The position numbers were made by a program, and so were the translations under genes. Positions 1 to 11,805 of a stretch of 64,000 bases of DNA are shown piece by piece. The stretch lies in the NCBI RefSeq assembly GCF_963676685.1, contig NC_092357.1, forward strand, positions 20,295,647 through 20,359,646, in the 5' to 3' direction. Each line of letters begins with the position of its first letter. Positions within the stretch are counted from its first letter, which is position 1. A model generated the notes under the pieces. That model had not been told where the DNA came from. It ran no database searches and saw nothing but the letters and a program-made list of their open reading frames with translations. The stretch is from Mytilus edulis. Its lineage: Eukaryota > Mollusca > Bivalvia > Mytilida > Mytilidae.

Positions 1-300
1 ATGCCTGAAAAAAAAATACCGGGACAAATTATCCTCAGGATAAAATATCACAGAGGAAGAAATAAACCGTTAAATAATCTTTGACCTGCCTTTTTATTTT
101 TCACTCAGTTCGGTCCTGCCTTTTTTTTTTTAGTTTATCCTGACTTTTTTTAACCTAAATTGTCATCCTGACTTTTTTTTTTTGCAAGTGTCTCATCCTG
201 CCTTTTTTTTTAACTCAAAACTCCTGTCCTGCCTATTTTTTCAAATTTCATCCTAGCCCCCCCCCCCCCCCCCATAAAAATCAAATGGTAGCTCCCTTAT
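1..300. repeat. Pyrimidine-rich tandem repeat ending in a C17 run
   Basis: From about position 85 the sequence repeats a unit of roughly 30 bases built on TCCTGCCTTTTTTT or TCCTGACTTTTTTT, then reaches TCCTAG and a run of 17 C (257-273). It ends in ATGGTAGCTCCCTTA. The same modules appear in opposite orientation at 53,301-53,440, where the G run is also 17 long. It is probably one end of a foldback element whose other end lies outside the window. No coding potential is seen. Confidence 0.7.
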
Positions 301-1234
301 CGCTAGATTTTTTTCATCTAATCTGCATATATACAGTTGAATATTAACACAAAAGATAATGAACACCACTTATGTACCTTTTTGTTTCGTTATGAAATTC
401 CTTTGGGTCCATTTATACATGTACCTCTCATTCCCTCCAAATTTGTACTTTTTAGGCTAATAAATTAAAAATGTTTGGGTTTACTAATCAAAGCGCTGTA
501 AGCACTGTAGGCAGTTAACCAACAACCAAGGCAAACATAATTATGAAAACTGTGGCAATGTTGCTTCATTTTTTTTTCAAGATTTAAAAGAACAAACATT
601 TATAAGCATTCATATATAAGTGTACATTTATGTTCATATAATGAATTAATCATTAAGGCAAATAATTCATATTTTATCAAGGTTTTCAATAGCAACGTAT
701 ATATCCAGTATATTTTTTTACAAGGTCATGAGTCTCGAGGCAGCAGTGGTACAAATTCGCAATGATTGCAGTTCTTCTAGTTGATCGTAATTGTTCGTAT
801 TAGTTGACTGTTTGTATTTCAAGTTGACTTTAGTACGAGCTTGTAAAAGTATGAAGGGACTTGCTTCCCTGGAAAAAAACTGAGTTTGTGTTCTACAGTA
901 CAAAAGTTATGAGACACAAATTAGACAAATGTTTACTACTACAGGGATCAATAGTGAGGTCTGACTGACCTATCCATAGTAAATGTAAATGACTGTCACT
1001 CCCACCTTCAACCCAAGTCCATGATGTCTAAGTTTGGAATAAAATGACAGGCTATACGATGACCTATAGTTGTTAATGTCTGTGTCATTTTGGTCATTTG
1101 TAGATAGTTGTCTCATTGGTAATCATACCACATCTTCTTTTTTATAGGTGTTAGGTCTAGCAAAGTGATATGCATATGTGACACCTATGAGATTGACCTT
1201 GTATGTCATTCAATCTTTTTGAAATGACAAACAG
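301..1234. other. Non-coding stretch, no gene seen
   Basis: AT-rich sequence with only short open frames that lack family resemblance. The one recognisable part is a fragment of an interspersed mussel repeat at 1,050-1,143. Confidence 0.6.
1050..1143 (+). repeat. Fragment of interspersed mussel repeat
   Basis: Contains GACCTATAGTTGTTAATGTC and GTCTCATTGGTAATCATACC, the 3' part of a repeat that recurs at 54,478-54,565 and, more decayed, at 33,000-33,175, 40,680-40,800 and 50,230-50,340. I recognise it as common in Mytilus genomic sequence; its class is unclear to me. Confidence 0.65.
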
Positions 1235-2370
1235 GAATGAATATGGTTTAGGAGTTGGTATCTCAATCTTTTACAAGTTCTCAAAACACACACTATTTTT
1301 CATTAGATTTTTTATATTGTCCCATACATGAATATATATGGTTTAGGGGTGGGGGACCCCAGTGACTTCCCCTATATTTCATTTGATTTGTTATAGTGTC
1401 CAATACATGAATATATATGGTTGAGGGGTGGGGATCTCATCTGTTTCCAAGTTATCAAACAGGATTTGGTAGGTTGACCCTTAGGACTCTCCCTATATTT
1501 CATTTGATTTGTTCTTTTGTCCCATACATGAAAATATATGGTTTAATTTATGGTTAGGATCTCAACTGTTTCCAAGTTCTCAAACAACAGGAGGGGTGGG
1601 GTGACCGCAGGGACTTCCCCTATATTTTATTTGATTTGTTATTTAGTCCCATACATGAATAGATATGGTTACTTGGTGAGAATCTCGACTGTTTCCAAGT
1701 TCTCAAACATGAGGGTGCAGTGACCCTAGGGACTCCCCCTATAATTCATTTGATTTGTTATATTGTCCAATACATGAATATGGTTTTATGGAGGGGATCT
1801 CAACCATTTTCAAATTCTCAAAAGGAAGGGGTAGAGTGGCCCCACAAACTCCACCTATATTTCATATGATTTGTTATATTGTCCCATATATGAATATATA
1901 TGGTTTAGGGGTGGGGATATCGACTGTTTCCAAGTTCTCAAACAGGAGGGGTGGAATGACCCACAGGGACTCCCCCTATATTTCATTTGATTTATTATAT
2001 TGTCCCATACATGAATATATATGGTTTAGGGGTGGGGATCTCGACTGTTTCAAAGTTCCCAAACAGGAGTGGTGGGGTGACCCACAGGGACTCCCCCTGT
2101 ATTTCATTTGATAGGTTATATTGTCCCATACATGAATAAATATGGTTGAGGGTGAGGATCTCGACTGTTTCCAAGTTCTGAAGCAGGCAGTGGTGGGTGA
2201 CCATAGGGACTTCACCTATATTTCATTTGATTAGTTATATAGTCCAATACATGCATTTCCATTCTCAATTTTATTTATATGAATGTATATGGTTGAGAGG
2301 TGGGGATCTCATCCGTTTCAAAGTTATCAAACAGGACGGGGTAGAGTGCCCCAAAGGACTCCACATACAT
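1235..2370. repeat. Minisatellite array, about 120-bp unit, 9-10 copies
   Basis: The phrase ATTTGATTTGTTATATTGTC recurs at about 1,381, 1,502, 1,629, 1,748, 1,864, 1,985, 2,106 and 2,225, giving spacings of 116-127 bases. Each unit also has CATACATGAATATATATGG, a G-rich GGGGTGGGGATCTC block and an ACTCCCCCTATATTT end. Copies have diverged. Open frames here exist only because the unit lacks stops in some frames. Confidence 0.9.
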
Positions 2371-4144
2371 ATAATTTGCTTACATTCAGGTATCATATAA
2401 TCTAGTTGCACTATATGTGTAAAATAAGAAACTTCCAGCTATTTTAACTGACCCATCAAAATTGAGAAAAAAAATACCCATTTAGTAATATGTTTACACT
2501 TTAATAGCATCTAACTTGCTTTACCAACATTTATTACTGATAAAGAAAATTTATACTGTTACCAGGACCATATAAACTGTTCCCAGCTGTCACAAAGACT
2601 CGCATTGTATTGGATTTTGACATTAAAATTTGTCAAAAAGTAATTTTGAGTTTCCTCTTCAGAACGTTGGCACTGATGCACCATTATATTCTGCTCTACT
2701 TCATCATCATTGTATTTAATTGTACGTTTCTCACATTTTCAGTACAAAATATTTTCTGTTTTTTCATTCTTTTACATTATATCTTTTGGTTTTCAATTCT
2801 AGTGTGTATATTTATTTAACATGCAAAGATGTATTTTGTCATCTGTCTGATTTTTTTTTAAAGTTCAAAGATCGCCAAAACCCGGAATTATCCATATCCG
2901 CTTCCGGAATCGGATCCGATATTAGAACTTTCTTCCATTTTGTGTTCAATGTTGTTTTTGTCAGATATATACAATTTTACTCGAATTTACACATTATTAC
3001 ACATTATTTGTCGGCGATTTTCTGTATAAAGCTAGCGGTTGAACAAAATGAACATCGCTGTCATGAATAATAATGCTAAAAACAAGTTTTGAGATCGTTT
3101 ATTAGGAGACTTTGGTAAAAAGGTTTGCAAAGTTATTTTATTTCCGCTCTCAAGTCGTGCTTGTCGAGCGTAGCTAGTAACCAAGTCGAAAGTCCGACTG
3201 CAAAAGTGGAAGTTCGCAGACCTCGGACAACCGCTAAAGGAACCCCTGCCTAAAAATTGAAAAGATACAAAAATGTCGTCTTAAAATTTTAAATTGCCGC
3301 CAACAGCATGAACAGTGGAACTTATTTTGACGTAGTTGACTACGTAATTTGACGACAAACAATATTCCTACGACTTGAGCCATTTGGGAAATCTAAACTA
3401 CTTGTCTTTAGAAATTTTAGGCGATTAAACATTTCATACATTTGTTCTTTGACAGCTTAGCCAAAATCTCAGGGGATAATAAGTGATAATAAACTACATA
3501 AAGATTCCTAATGTGCCCTACTTCCTTTGTGCAACTTCAAATCTTTTGGATAAATCGACGATCATTTAAGGTATTTATGATCATATTTTTTTGTAATCAA
3601 GAATAAAAAGTATGAAAAAACTGTCAAATTAGTTATGAATAACATAACATCCAGCTAGATAATAACAATGGCACACATTTCAGCAGCATTTATTGGGTAG
3701 AACACAAATCTAGGGTGCTCGCATAAGGCAGCGTAACTGCCTAACAAACATTAATGAAATGTGATAATAAATGAGTAGTTGAATTGTTCAAGCTATCCAT
3801 ATGAAAGTTTACTTTTTAATGTATTTTTTTTTACAGAGTTTAATACCTAGGCTATAGGAACAAGCTATAGCCCAATGTAGGAAATTAGCAAAAACGTCAG
3901 AAAAGCTTCGCAAACACCTGTCTAGCTCTATCATGTCTATTATTCATGGAAGAGTCCTATTTCAAGACAATTTTCTATCGAATATGTTTTTTGATTCAAT
4001 ACTCTAAGAATATTTCATGTTTGCAATATTTTCGTGAAATAACATTTTGATAGATAGACAGCGACAACGACGCAGACGACATGATACAGATCAATCTTAT
4101 TAAAATAAGTTCTCATCACTTGCTCCTCGATTTTTTATATGTCG

Positions 4145-4176
<32 letters not shown>

Positions 4177-4332
4177 ACTAAATCATACATATACAAATTG
4201 TTTAGTCTCACATAAAACTTGTAAAATTTACGCAGCTATTTTTGTTTGTTTAGTATGTGATTGGAAAGAGCCAGTACAAAGAGGAATAACTCTTTTTTTA
4301 TTGTCTGATCAGGATTCTGTTTTTATTTAGTA
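2371..4332. other. Non-coding stretch with a 32-C homopolymer
   Basis: No gene is supported. The frames seen near 2,610-3,070 are low-complexity and resemble no protein. A run of 32 C occupies 4,145-4,176, which makes a spurious polyproline frame. Confidence 0.6.
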
Positions 4333-4552
4333 GGCCCCTCATGGGGGGTCCTAGTAATCACATAATCACCATTTTTTTGCCAATATAATCACATAATCAT
4401 TAAATATTTGCTTATCTTTAGTAATCAAATAATTTTAAACTAAAAATACAGTCCTAGGTAATCAAATAATCATGAAATATTTGGCTTAATAATCAAATAA
4501 TCATTAAAAAAACGGCCAAGTAATCACATAATCAAAAACCCCATGAGGGCCC
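4333..4552. repeat. Small foldback element (MITE-like), 220 bp
   Basis: The ends are inverted copies of each other: GGCCCCTCATGGGG at the left and CCCCATGAGGGCCC at the right. The interior repeats TAATCACATAATCA and TAATCAAATAATCA at least five times. There is no coding content. A non-autonomous DNA transposon with subterminal repeats is the likeliest reading. Confidence 0.7.
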
Positions 4553-4638
4553 TCATTTAGGTATCTAGACTTAAATCTTCTTTTTAAAAACGAAATTCCA
4601 AAGACAATGAAAGAGAATCACGAAAGAGAATTTCTTTA

Positions 4639-5864
4639 TTGCGTAAACCCCTGAGGGTTTCCCTTACCGAAAAATAAGCCCTGCGGCAAACATTTGCCGC
4701 AAGTTTGCAGCAAACATTGCCGCAAGCTTGCAGCAAACGTTTGCTGCAAACTTGCCGCAACCATTTTACCATGCAAATGAAGTTTGCGGCAAGCTTGCGG
4801 CAAACATAATTATGCAAATTAGATTTGCCGCAAGCTTGCGGCAATTGTTTGCTGCAAGCTTGCGGCAATTGTTTGTGGCAAACTTGCGGCAAACTTGCAG
4901 GAACTACACATTACCAATGTCATGTGTGTAAACACATTCAATTTATCTCATCAAATTACACAGCAACATTTTTAAAAAGTCAATACCTGTCTTTATACAA
5001 ACAGCCATTGAAAGAATTCTTGCAAACTCGTGAGATGTGAGGAAATACATACATGCATTTGAGTTTTGAAAAAGTGGCAAGAGTCCTTCTCAAATGACAT
5101 AATTCTATATAATATACCTGTATTTAAAAAAGTGAAAAAGGTAAAATCTCAAGATGTATTGAGTATAAAGCTAGGTATAATTGCATTACAGAATTTAACT
5201 TGATCTTAATAAACATGATCATGATGGTGCAGTACATCAGTAACAAATTCAAACTTATAATTACTTAAGTTTTTCAATCACACATACATGTATATATAGT
5301 TGCTTACTTAATTATGTATGATGATAACATTAATTGTTTTATCAAAACATGCAGTTCTATGAATCATTTGTACTTACACAATTACATACTGATTATCCAA
5401 TATTATTGAACCAAAATGCCTCCTTGATCTCTTTTATGCAAAATGCATTTCCAAACACAACCACCATGACCTAGCCACAATTTCAAATTGCTAGCATCCA
5501 GGAAGTGCCAACTAGGCATGCCCAGTCAATATTGTGTAATTCCGGCAATGTTCTGGCAAACATATAGAATGGTCAAAGTTTTCTGCAATCTTGCGGCAAA
5601 CATATTGAATGGTCAAAGTTTTCTGCAATCTTGCGGCAAACATTCTTTATTATTTTAAACTTTCTGGCAATCTTACGGCAAACATTGATGTTTCTGCAAA
5701 CTTGCCGCAAGCTTGCAGTAATGTTTGCCGGAAGTTCGCAGCTAGCGGCAAACATCTGCAAACACTATTTTCTGGGTTCCTGCAAACATTTTGTTTGCCG
5801 CAAGCTTGCAGCAAGTCTGCTGCAAGTTTGCGGCAAACAATTCAGTTTCATAAGGGTTACGCAG
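4639..5864. repeat. 1.2-kb foldback element with TTTGCCGCAAGC clusters
   Basis: Imperfect inverted ends (TTGCGTAAACCCCTGAGGG at 4,639; CATAAGGGTTACGCAG ending at 5,864). Next to each end is a cluster of the palindrome-like word TTTGCCGCAAGCTTGCGGCA and its variants, at about 4,680-4,905 and 5,543-5,841, in both orientations. The right cluster also has a direct duplication of a 38-bp segment (5,566-5,640). The middle is AT-rich filler. The layout matches a non-autonomous DNA transposon whose subterminal repeats could bind a transposase. Confidence 0.7.
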
Positions 5865-7100
5865 TATATATTGGACGATATCTGTAGTCTTTCGGAACAC
5901 GTCTGTTCTTTCTATGACTATCTTTCAAATACATGCGCAATAGCTTTGACAACCTTTAAAATACATGCGCAATAGCTTACTAATCTGTTGAATAAGCATT
6001 AGCATCTTAAGTTGCTATAGAGATATTTTACGTATGATCTGAAATTTATTATGATATAATATTTCCTTGCACACGATTACAAGCTGCTAATATTAACCTA
6101 CATGCGTAGTATTTTAATTAGAGTCAAACGTTGAAACCAGCTGTGTTTAGATATGAGATTAAATTTCATGTAAACAATGCGATTTATATTCTGAACGAGA
6201 ATAATTAAAAATAAAATCTTTAAAAAAAGTATTAGTAGCATTTTATTTTAGATTTTAAGTTTAGGGAAGATGTACATGATGTAAAAAGCAAGCTATTTAT
6301 TTTTTTATACTGAAATTAAAGGGAAGTCTTTCTTGCATATGATTAAATTACAGTTATTTTTTGTAATTAAATATTGCAACTTTAATAAAAAAAAATTGGT
6401 TATTAAAAATGTAATTAAATAGATATTGAATATAAAAAAATAAAATAAAACGGAAACCTACAACTAAAATATATTAAAAAAAATACACTTGACTATGAAA
6501 ATGTTTTGTCGTTTTTTGTTTGTTAATACAATACATGCAAACATTAATTTGTTTCTAACTTCAACCTGTTTTAACGATTTTTTTTTTTCTACGTTTATAA
6601 AAAGTATGTTTTCAACAACATGAGCATGAATTATTGAAAGTTCAAATAGGGTCAGAAAAGAATTATTGAACGACGTTTCTACTTCTATAGCAGTTAGAAA
6701 ATAACAACAAACGCCTCAAAACGTTTTCAAAACTTTAGTTAGAAACAATTGCACCCTAAAAGTGCCGCTTTAATTACGATCATAAATCTTAAAATTAATC
6801 ATGCATGCAATTTCGGTAGACTTAATAGGGTCAGCGATAAGATATCAAATGTCTATTTTTAGATACCGAATAATTACATTAGATGTATGTTTCATTATAA
6901 TACTTTATTCTGATTTGCTAACTGCACATCACGTGTTATTCCGTAAGCAGTTGCATTGCTCAATACAATTGCATTGCTCAATACAACTTTTCATTCATGA
7001 TAACACGTGGTCCAACAATAAAGTGCACAGGTGAATTAAATAAAAAAATATATAAAATTCGTGTTTTCATGATCATAGCTAAACAATGTAATTATAAGTA
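5865..7100. other. Non-coding stretch, nothing recognised
   Basis: AT-rich sequence with homopolymer A and T runs and short frames only. A small direct repeat (ACATGCGCAATAGCTT) occurs at about 5,932 and 5,962. Confidence 0.5.
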
Positions 7101-7225
7101 TTGAATGCTTCTTTTTGTAACTTTATAGGGTTGTAAAAGCGTTGACCGTGCGCACATTTTTAGAATGTACTTCGGTCAACGCTTTTACACCCCAATAAAT
7201 TTACATAAAGAAGCATTCAATTCTT
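7101..7225. repeat. Short foldback MITE, 125 bp
   Basis: Two arms of about 48 bases, TTGAATGCTTC...GTTGTAAAAGCGTTGACCG and its inverted partner CGGTCAACGCTTTTACA...GAAGCATTCAA, separated by a short loop. A longer relative with the same ends lies at 28,248-28,957, so this is probably an internally deleted derivative. Confidence 0.75.
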
Positions 7226-7256
7226 AAGTGATAACAGATGCAGATAGAGATAAGAA

Positions 7257-7320
7257 CAAATACTTTCTATTTATAGTTACCTTAGCCACAAATACTTTCT
7301 ATTTATAGTTACCTTAGCCA
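7257..7320. repeat. 32-bp tandem duplication
   Basis: CAAATACTTTCTATTTATAG followed by TTACCTTAGCCA occurs twice in perfect tandem, starting at 7,257 and 7,289. Confidence 0.8.
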
Positions 7321-7743
7321 GGGAACCAATTATCACTTCTGTAGTAATTGATTTTAAAATTATTTTTTTGTGAAAACAATCAGATAATGAATTTTCGGTT
7401 TTTATAGATTATGTATAAATTTGATATTTAGGTTTTTAATGCATGTAAAATAATTTTATGAAATTTTGAAGTTAGTTTTATTAATGATATTTTTTTTTTA
7501 ATTTTTTTTTTTAATCAAAAGCAACAAAGCTTTGTGTGATCATATTGATAATGCACTGATGTAAACGCGTTCTCTATAAATTAATTAAAAGCTCCTGGTC
7601 AACTATTCTCATAACTGTGTAAACTAAACTTCCTCTGATGTCTTATATAATCGCTACGGTGTATGGGTTGTATGTGTTTCTTTGTGGTGTTAAATTAGCC
7701 TTGGTTTGAGATTTAAAAAAATCTATTTTGGAAATCAATTAAT

Positions 7744-9630
7744 TAGCTCACCTGGCCTAAAAGGCCATGTGAGCTTTTCTCATCACTTGGCGTCCGTCGT
7801 CGTCGTCGTCGTCTGTCGTCGTTAACAATTTTTCAAACATCTCCTCCTCTGAAACTACTGAATGGATTTGAATGAAACTTAGCATGATTGTTCCTTAGAG
7901 TATCCTGCACAAAGTGTGTGCTTCGATTTTTGATCCGTCAAAAAACATGGCCGCCGTTACTTAAAATAGAACATAGGGGTCAAATGCAGTTTTTGGCTTA
8001 TATTTCAAAAACGAAAGCATTTAGAGCAAATCTGGCGTGGGGTAAAAATGTTCATTAGGTCAAGATCTATCAGCCCTGAAATTTTCAGATCAATCAAACA
8101 AACCATTGTTGGGTTGCTGCCACTTAATTGGTAATTTTAAGGAAATTTTGCAGTTTTTGGTCACTATCTTGAATATTATTATAGATAAAGATAAACTGTA
8201 AACAGCAAAAATGATCAGCAAAGTAATATCTACAAATAAGTCAATATGACCAAAGTTGTCAATTGACCCCTTAAGGGGTTATTGTCCTTTAATAACAATT
8301 TTTCACAATTTGTTCATCATATTTGCTAACTTTAAAAAATCTTCTCCTCTGAAACTTCTGAATGGATTTGGATGAAACTTAGCATGATTGTTCCTTAGAT
8401 TATCCTGCACAAAGTGTGTGCTTCGATTTTTGATCCGTCAAAAAACATGGCCGCCGTTACTTAAAATAGAACATAGGGGTCAAATGCAGTTTTTGGCTTA
8501 TATCTCAAAAACGAAAGCATTTAGAGCAAATCTGATGTGGGGTAAAAATGTTCATTAGGTCAAGATCTATCAGCCCTGAAATTTTCAGATCAATCAAACA
8601 AACCATTGTTGGGTTGCTGCCACTTAATTGGTAATTTTAAGGAAATTTTGCAGTTTTTGGTCATTATCTTGAATATTATTATAGATAAAGATAAACTGTA
8701 AACAGCAAAAATGATCAGCAAAGTAAGATCTACAAATAAGTCAATATGACCAAAATTGTCAATTGACCCCTTAAGGGGTTATTGTCCTTTAATGACAATT
8801 TTTCACAATTTGTTCATCATATTTGCTAACTTTAAAAAATCTTCTCCTCTGAAACTGCTGAATGGATTTGGATGAAACCTAGCATGATTGTTCCTTAGAT
8901 TATCCTGCACAAAGTGTGTGCTTCGATTTTTGATCCGTCAAAAAACATGGCCGCCGTTACTTAAATTAGAACATAGGGGTCAAATGCAGTTTTTGGCTTA
9001 TATCTCAAAAACGAAAGCATTTAGAGCAAATCTGACAGGGGTAAAAATGTTCATTATGTCAAGATCTATCAGCCCTGAAATTTTCAGATGAATCAAACAT
9101 ACCATTGTTGGGTTGCTGCCACTTAATTGGTAATTTTAAGGAAATTTTGCAGTTTTTGGTCATTATCTTGAATATTATTATAGATACAGATAAACTGTTA
9201 ATAGCAAAAATGTTAAGCAAAGTAAGATCTACAAATAAGTCAATTTGACCAAAATTGTCAATTGTCCTCTTAAGGAGTTATTGCCCTTTAAAGACTTTTT
9301 TCACAATTTGTTCATCATGTTGACTTACTTTAAAAAATCTTCTCCTTTGAAACTGCTGTATCAATTTCAGCCAAACTTAGGCTAAATGAGTTTTAGAGTT
9401 TCAGAGTATCTAGTATAAATTTTATATTTCATTTCCTTGTATGTCAAGAAACATAGCTCCTATGGCTAAAATAGAACATAGGAGAAAATGATTTTTTTTT
9501 TGCTTTTGAAGAAAATAGGACGATTCAAAGAACATTTAAATAAATTGAAAAGCCAAAATAATCATTGATGAGAGATTAAACCAAAAAAATTCAGGTGAGC
9601 TATTCAGGCTCTTGAGAGCCTCTTGTTTTT
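7744..9630 (+). mobile_element. Bivalve AGCTCACCTGGCC element with 500-bp internal repeats
   Basis: Begins AGCTCACCTGGCCTAAAAGG, followed by GTGAGCTTTTCTCATCACTT and a CGTCGTCGTC tract. It ends CAGGTGAGC...CTCTTGAGAGCCTCTTG. The interior is three near-identical tandem units: GAAACTNCTGAATGGATTTG recurs at 7,851, 8,351 and 8,851, exactly 500 bases apart, with a diverged fourth unit from about 9,349. There is no coding frame. From memory, elements with these ends are widespread in bivalves. It is probably a non-autonomous DNA element; related copies are at 18,453-19,733 and 19,735-19,876. Confidence 0.8.
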
Positions 9631-10804
9631 CATTCAAAACAGATTCGCTTTAAAATTCAGAAGATGTGGTATGAATGTCATTGACACAACTCCCTTTCAA
9701 GACACAATGTGGAACAATTAGGCAAAATGTAAATTTTACAGGTTACATTTTTTCTTTCAATACAAACCATCTCAGTGATCAGTAGGTTATATAGTGCACC
9801 CAAATGACTAGACTAGTATAAGAGAAGAAGGATAGGTCAATATAAGAAACATACAAGGCTACTTCAGTTCAATTTAAATATTTAGATTATTCTAATGAAA
9901 TAATCAAATGTCAGAGAGAAAATGTGTTTTTAAAGTGGTAGGAATACCAAAGAGAACTCTCCAGTAAGATACAGTGTAGTTAAAGTAAGGAATTATAATA
10001 GGTTATAATACAGCCTTCAATATTTGGCTTACTTTGAACTGCATCCTACTAAGGGTACCAAAACACTGTTAAAACAATTCAAACAACATGCTTCTGACAA
10101 AGACATGTGCTTATGGTTATGAATATACCTGTTTTAAAAAATCTTACATACATACCATAACACATTAATGTAACTATACCATGTAAAAGACACTTTTCAA
10201 AAGTTGAAAGAACATGTTCAAATATAAAAGGAACACCTTAAAATTTTCATAATTGTGAATTTAAAACAAACTCATGTTTAACAAAGGGTAATCAGTGATA
10301 AATTCAGTTCGTATATGTTAATTTTTTTTTAATTTAAATTTCAATTTAGTTTGTTTATTTGTAAGAACTTAAACTTTTCATAGCACAAATTACACATCAT
10401 TAAATTGCCAATGTTTACAACCCTTAGCATCACTAAAACCTTGCAGAGCTGGTGTAAGGATCTTAATAATACAATAACAAGCCCTTGTTCAAATAACTAT
10501 GAACATACACTACAGCTCAGGTGGATTCTGCTTTGTCTACCGGTCCACCAAAGGAGTGGGCCCCGGATGGGCAAAAATTCTATCTTGTCCACTCTGCACA
10601 CCCATAGGAGTGGGCATGTAGTTTCTTTTGTTTAATCTAAAAAAACATGCAAGTACAATCACTTGAAAAAAGTAGATAAGCAGTTGTAATCAATATTTTT
10701 TACAAAAAAGGAGATTATAGCTAGAGTGGGCACGGGTGGGCAGGTGGAAAAAGCAAAATCAAACACAGGCTGTTGTGTATCTCAAATTCCAATAAAAACA
10801 GCTA
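9631..10804. other. Non-coding stretch, no gene seen
   Basis: Only short frames without family resemblance. AGAAGATGTGGTATGAATGTC at about 9,658 is a fragment of the common mussel repeat in reverse orientation. Confidence 0.5.
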
Positions 10805-11282
10805 TTAAGGTGTCATACCACCAATTACTCCCTCAAATTTAGAACGTATGTGAAAGTAGGCCTACTCGGACAAAAAAAAGTGCATTTGATGTCATTGTTC
10901 ACCTAAACTAACTAACAAATTTGCAGAAATGAAACTTTTGTTGAAAGAGAAATATATTAAGACCATTTTGAGCCAAAATTTACCTGTCTATGAGTTTGCA
11001 TTAAAAATTGAGGATTAATGCGCTCCATAGTATACTAATTTGAGATTTCCAGAAAACCAGGGGTTATTTTTAGTGGCACCTCCTTTCGGAAGCTCTCCGC
11101 TTTCTTATATGATTTTGAATGTATGTTGAAAATTGGCATGCAGAAAGGTGACACCTGTACAATTCAGGATATACCTAGTTTCTATGAAGCTAAACTTAAG
11201 GTAAAATATTTAGAAAGCTGTGAAAATTGCAATATTTGGTTGAACAGATAGGGACTTTTAATTGGTGGTATGACACCTTTAA
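10805..11282. repeat. TTAA-flanked MITE with GGTGTCATACCACC ends
   Basis: The left end is TTAA followed by GGTGTCATACCACCAATTA. The right end is its inverted partner TAATTGGTGGTATGACACC followed by TTTAA. The 470-bp interior is non-coding. Target duplication is TTAA with one extra base on the right, or alternatively TTA if the element starts AGGTGTC. A direct copy lacking the right end is at 14,099-14,549. Confidence 0.8.
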
Positions 11283-11805
11283 GCAAAATGCGGTGAAACA
11301 TCAAAATCAGAAAACAAATTAATTGTTTTTTTTGGTCTTAACTGATCATTTGAGATAATAGTAGCCACATTTCAATCTTTTTGGGGGTAAAATGTCACAT
11401 ATTGCAAATTTAGAGCCTAAATCTTGAGTTTGTCCTATTTTTAGCTTTTCCCATCCTGACAATATGCTTTTATATAAAAAATGTCCTACATAATGTTATA
11501 AATGAACAGAAAGTTATTCTGTGGTGTTAAACATTGAAACATAAGTTGTTTACTACCCCCAAAAAAATTTTGTCATGCAGATTTAATGAAATTATTTGAT
11601 TTTTACCCCTTATAGCATTGCGTCATACTATGTACTTGGCAGATAGCATAGCCTAATGTAAGCACTGCAGAAACTCACAAAAGCACCATTTATTATTCCA
11701 AATGAAATTTTTATATCTTAAATTTTATTAACTGATGTAAATAAACACAGTTAAATGACCATGACTGCACTTTTGATCAATTTGTAGTACTTTACTGACA
11801 CCAGA
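11283..11805. other. Non-coding spacer
   Basis: AT-rich sequence between two elements; no frame or repeat recognised. Confidence 0.5.

Noticed and set aside
1755-2215. Open frames on both strands around 1.8-2.2 kb
   Set aside because: They repeat with the 120-bp minisatellite unit and resemble no protein family.
1235-2370. CRISPR array
   Set aside because: Units are 120-bp tandem copies without unique spacers; genome is eukaryotic.
4139-4330. Frame beginning with polyproline
   Set aside because: Produced by the 32-C homopolymer; the rest has no support.
4584-5975. Several frames rich in CGKLAAN-like residues
   Set aside because: Translations of the TTTGCCGCAAGC repeat words in both orientations.
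8888-9091. Frame inside the AGCTCACCTGGCC element
   Set aside because: It exists in only some of the near-identical 500-bp units and shows no conserved protein.
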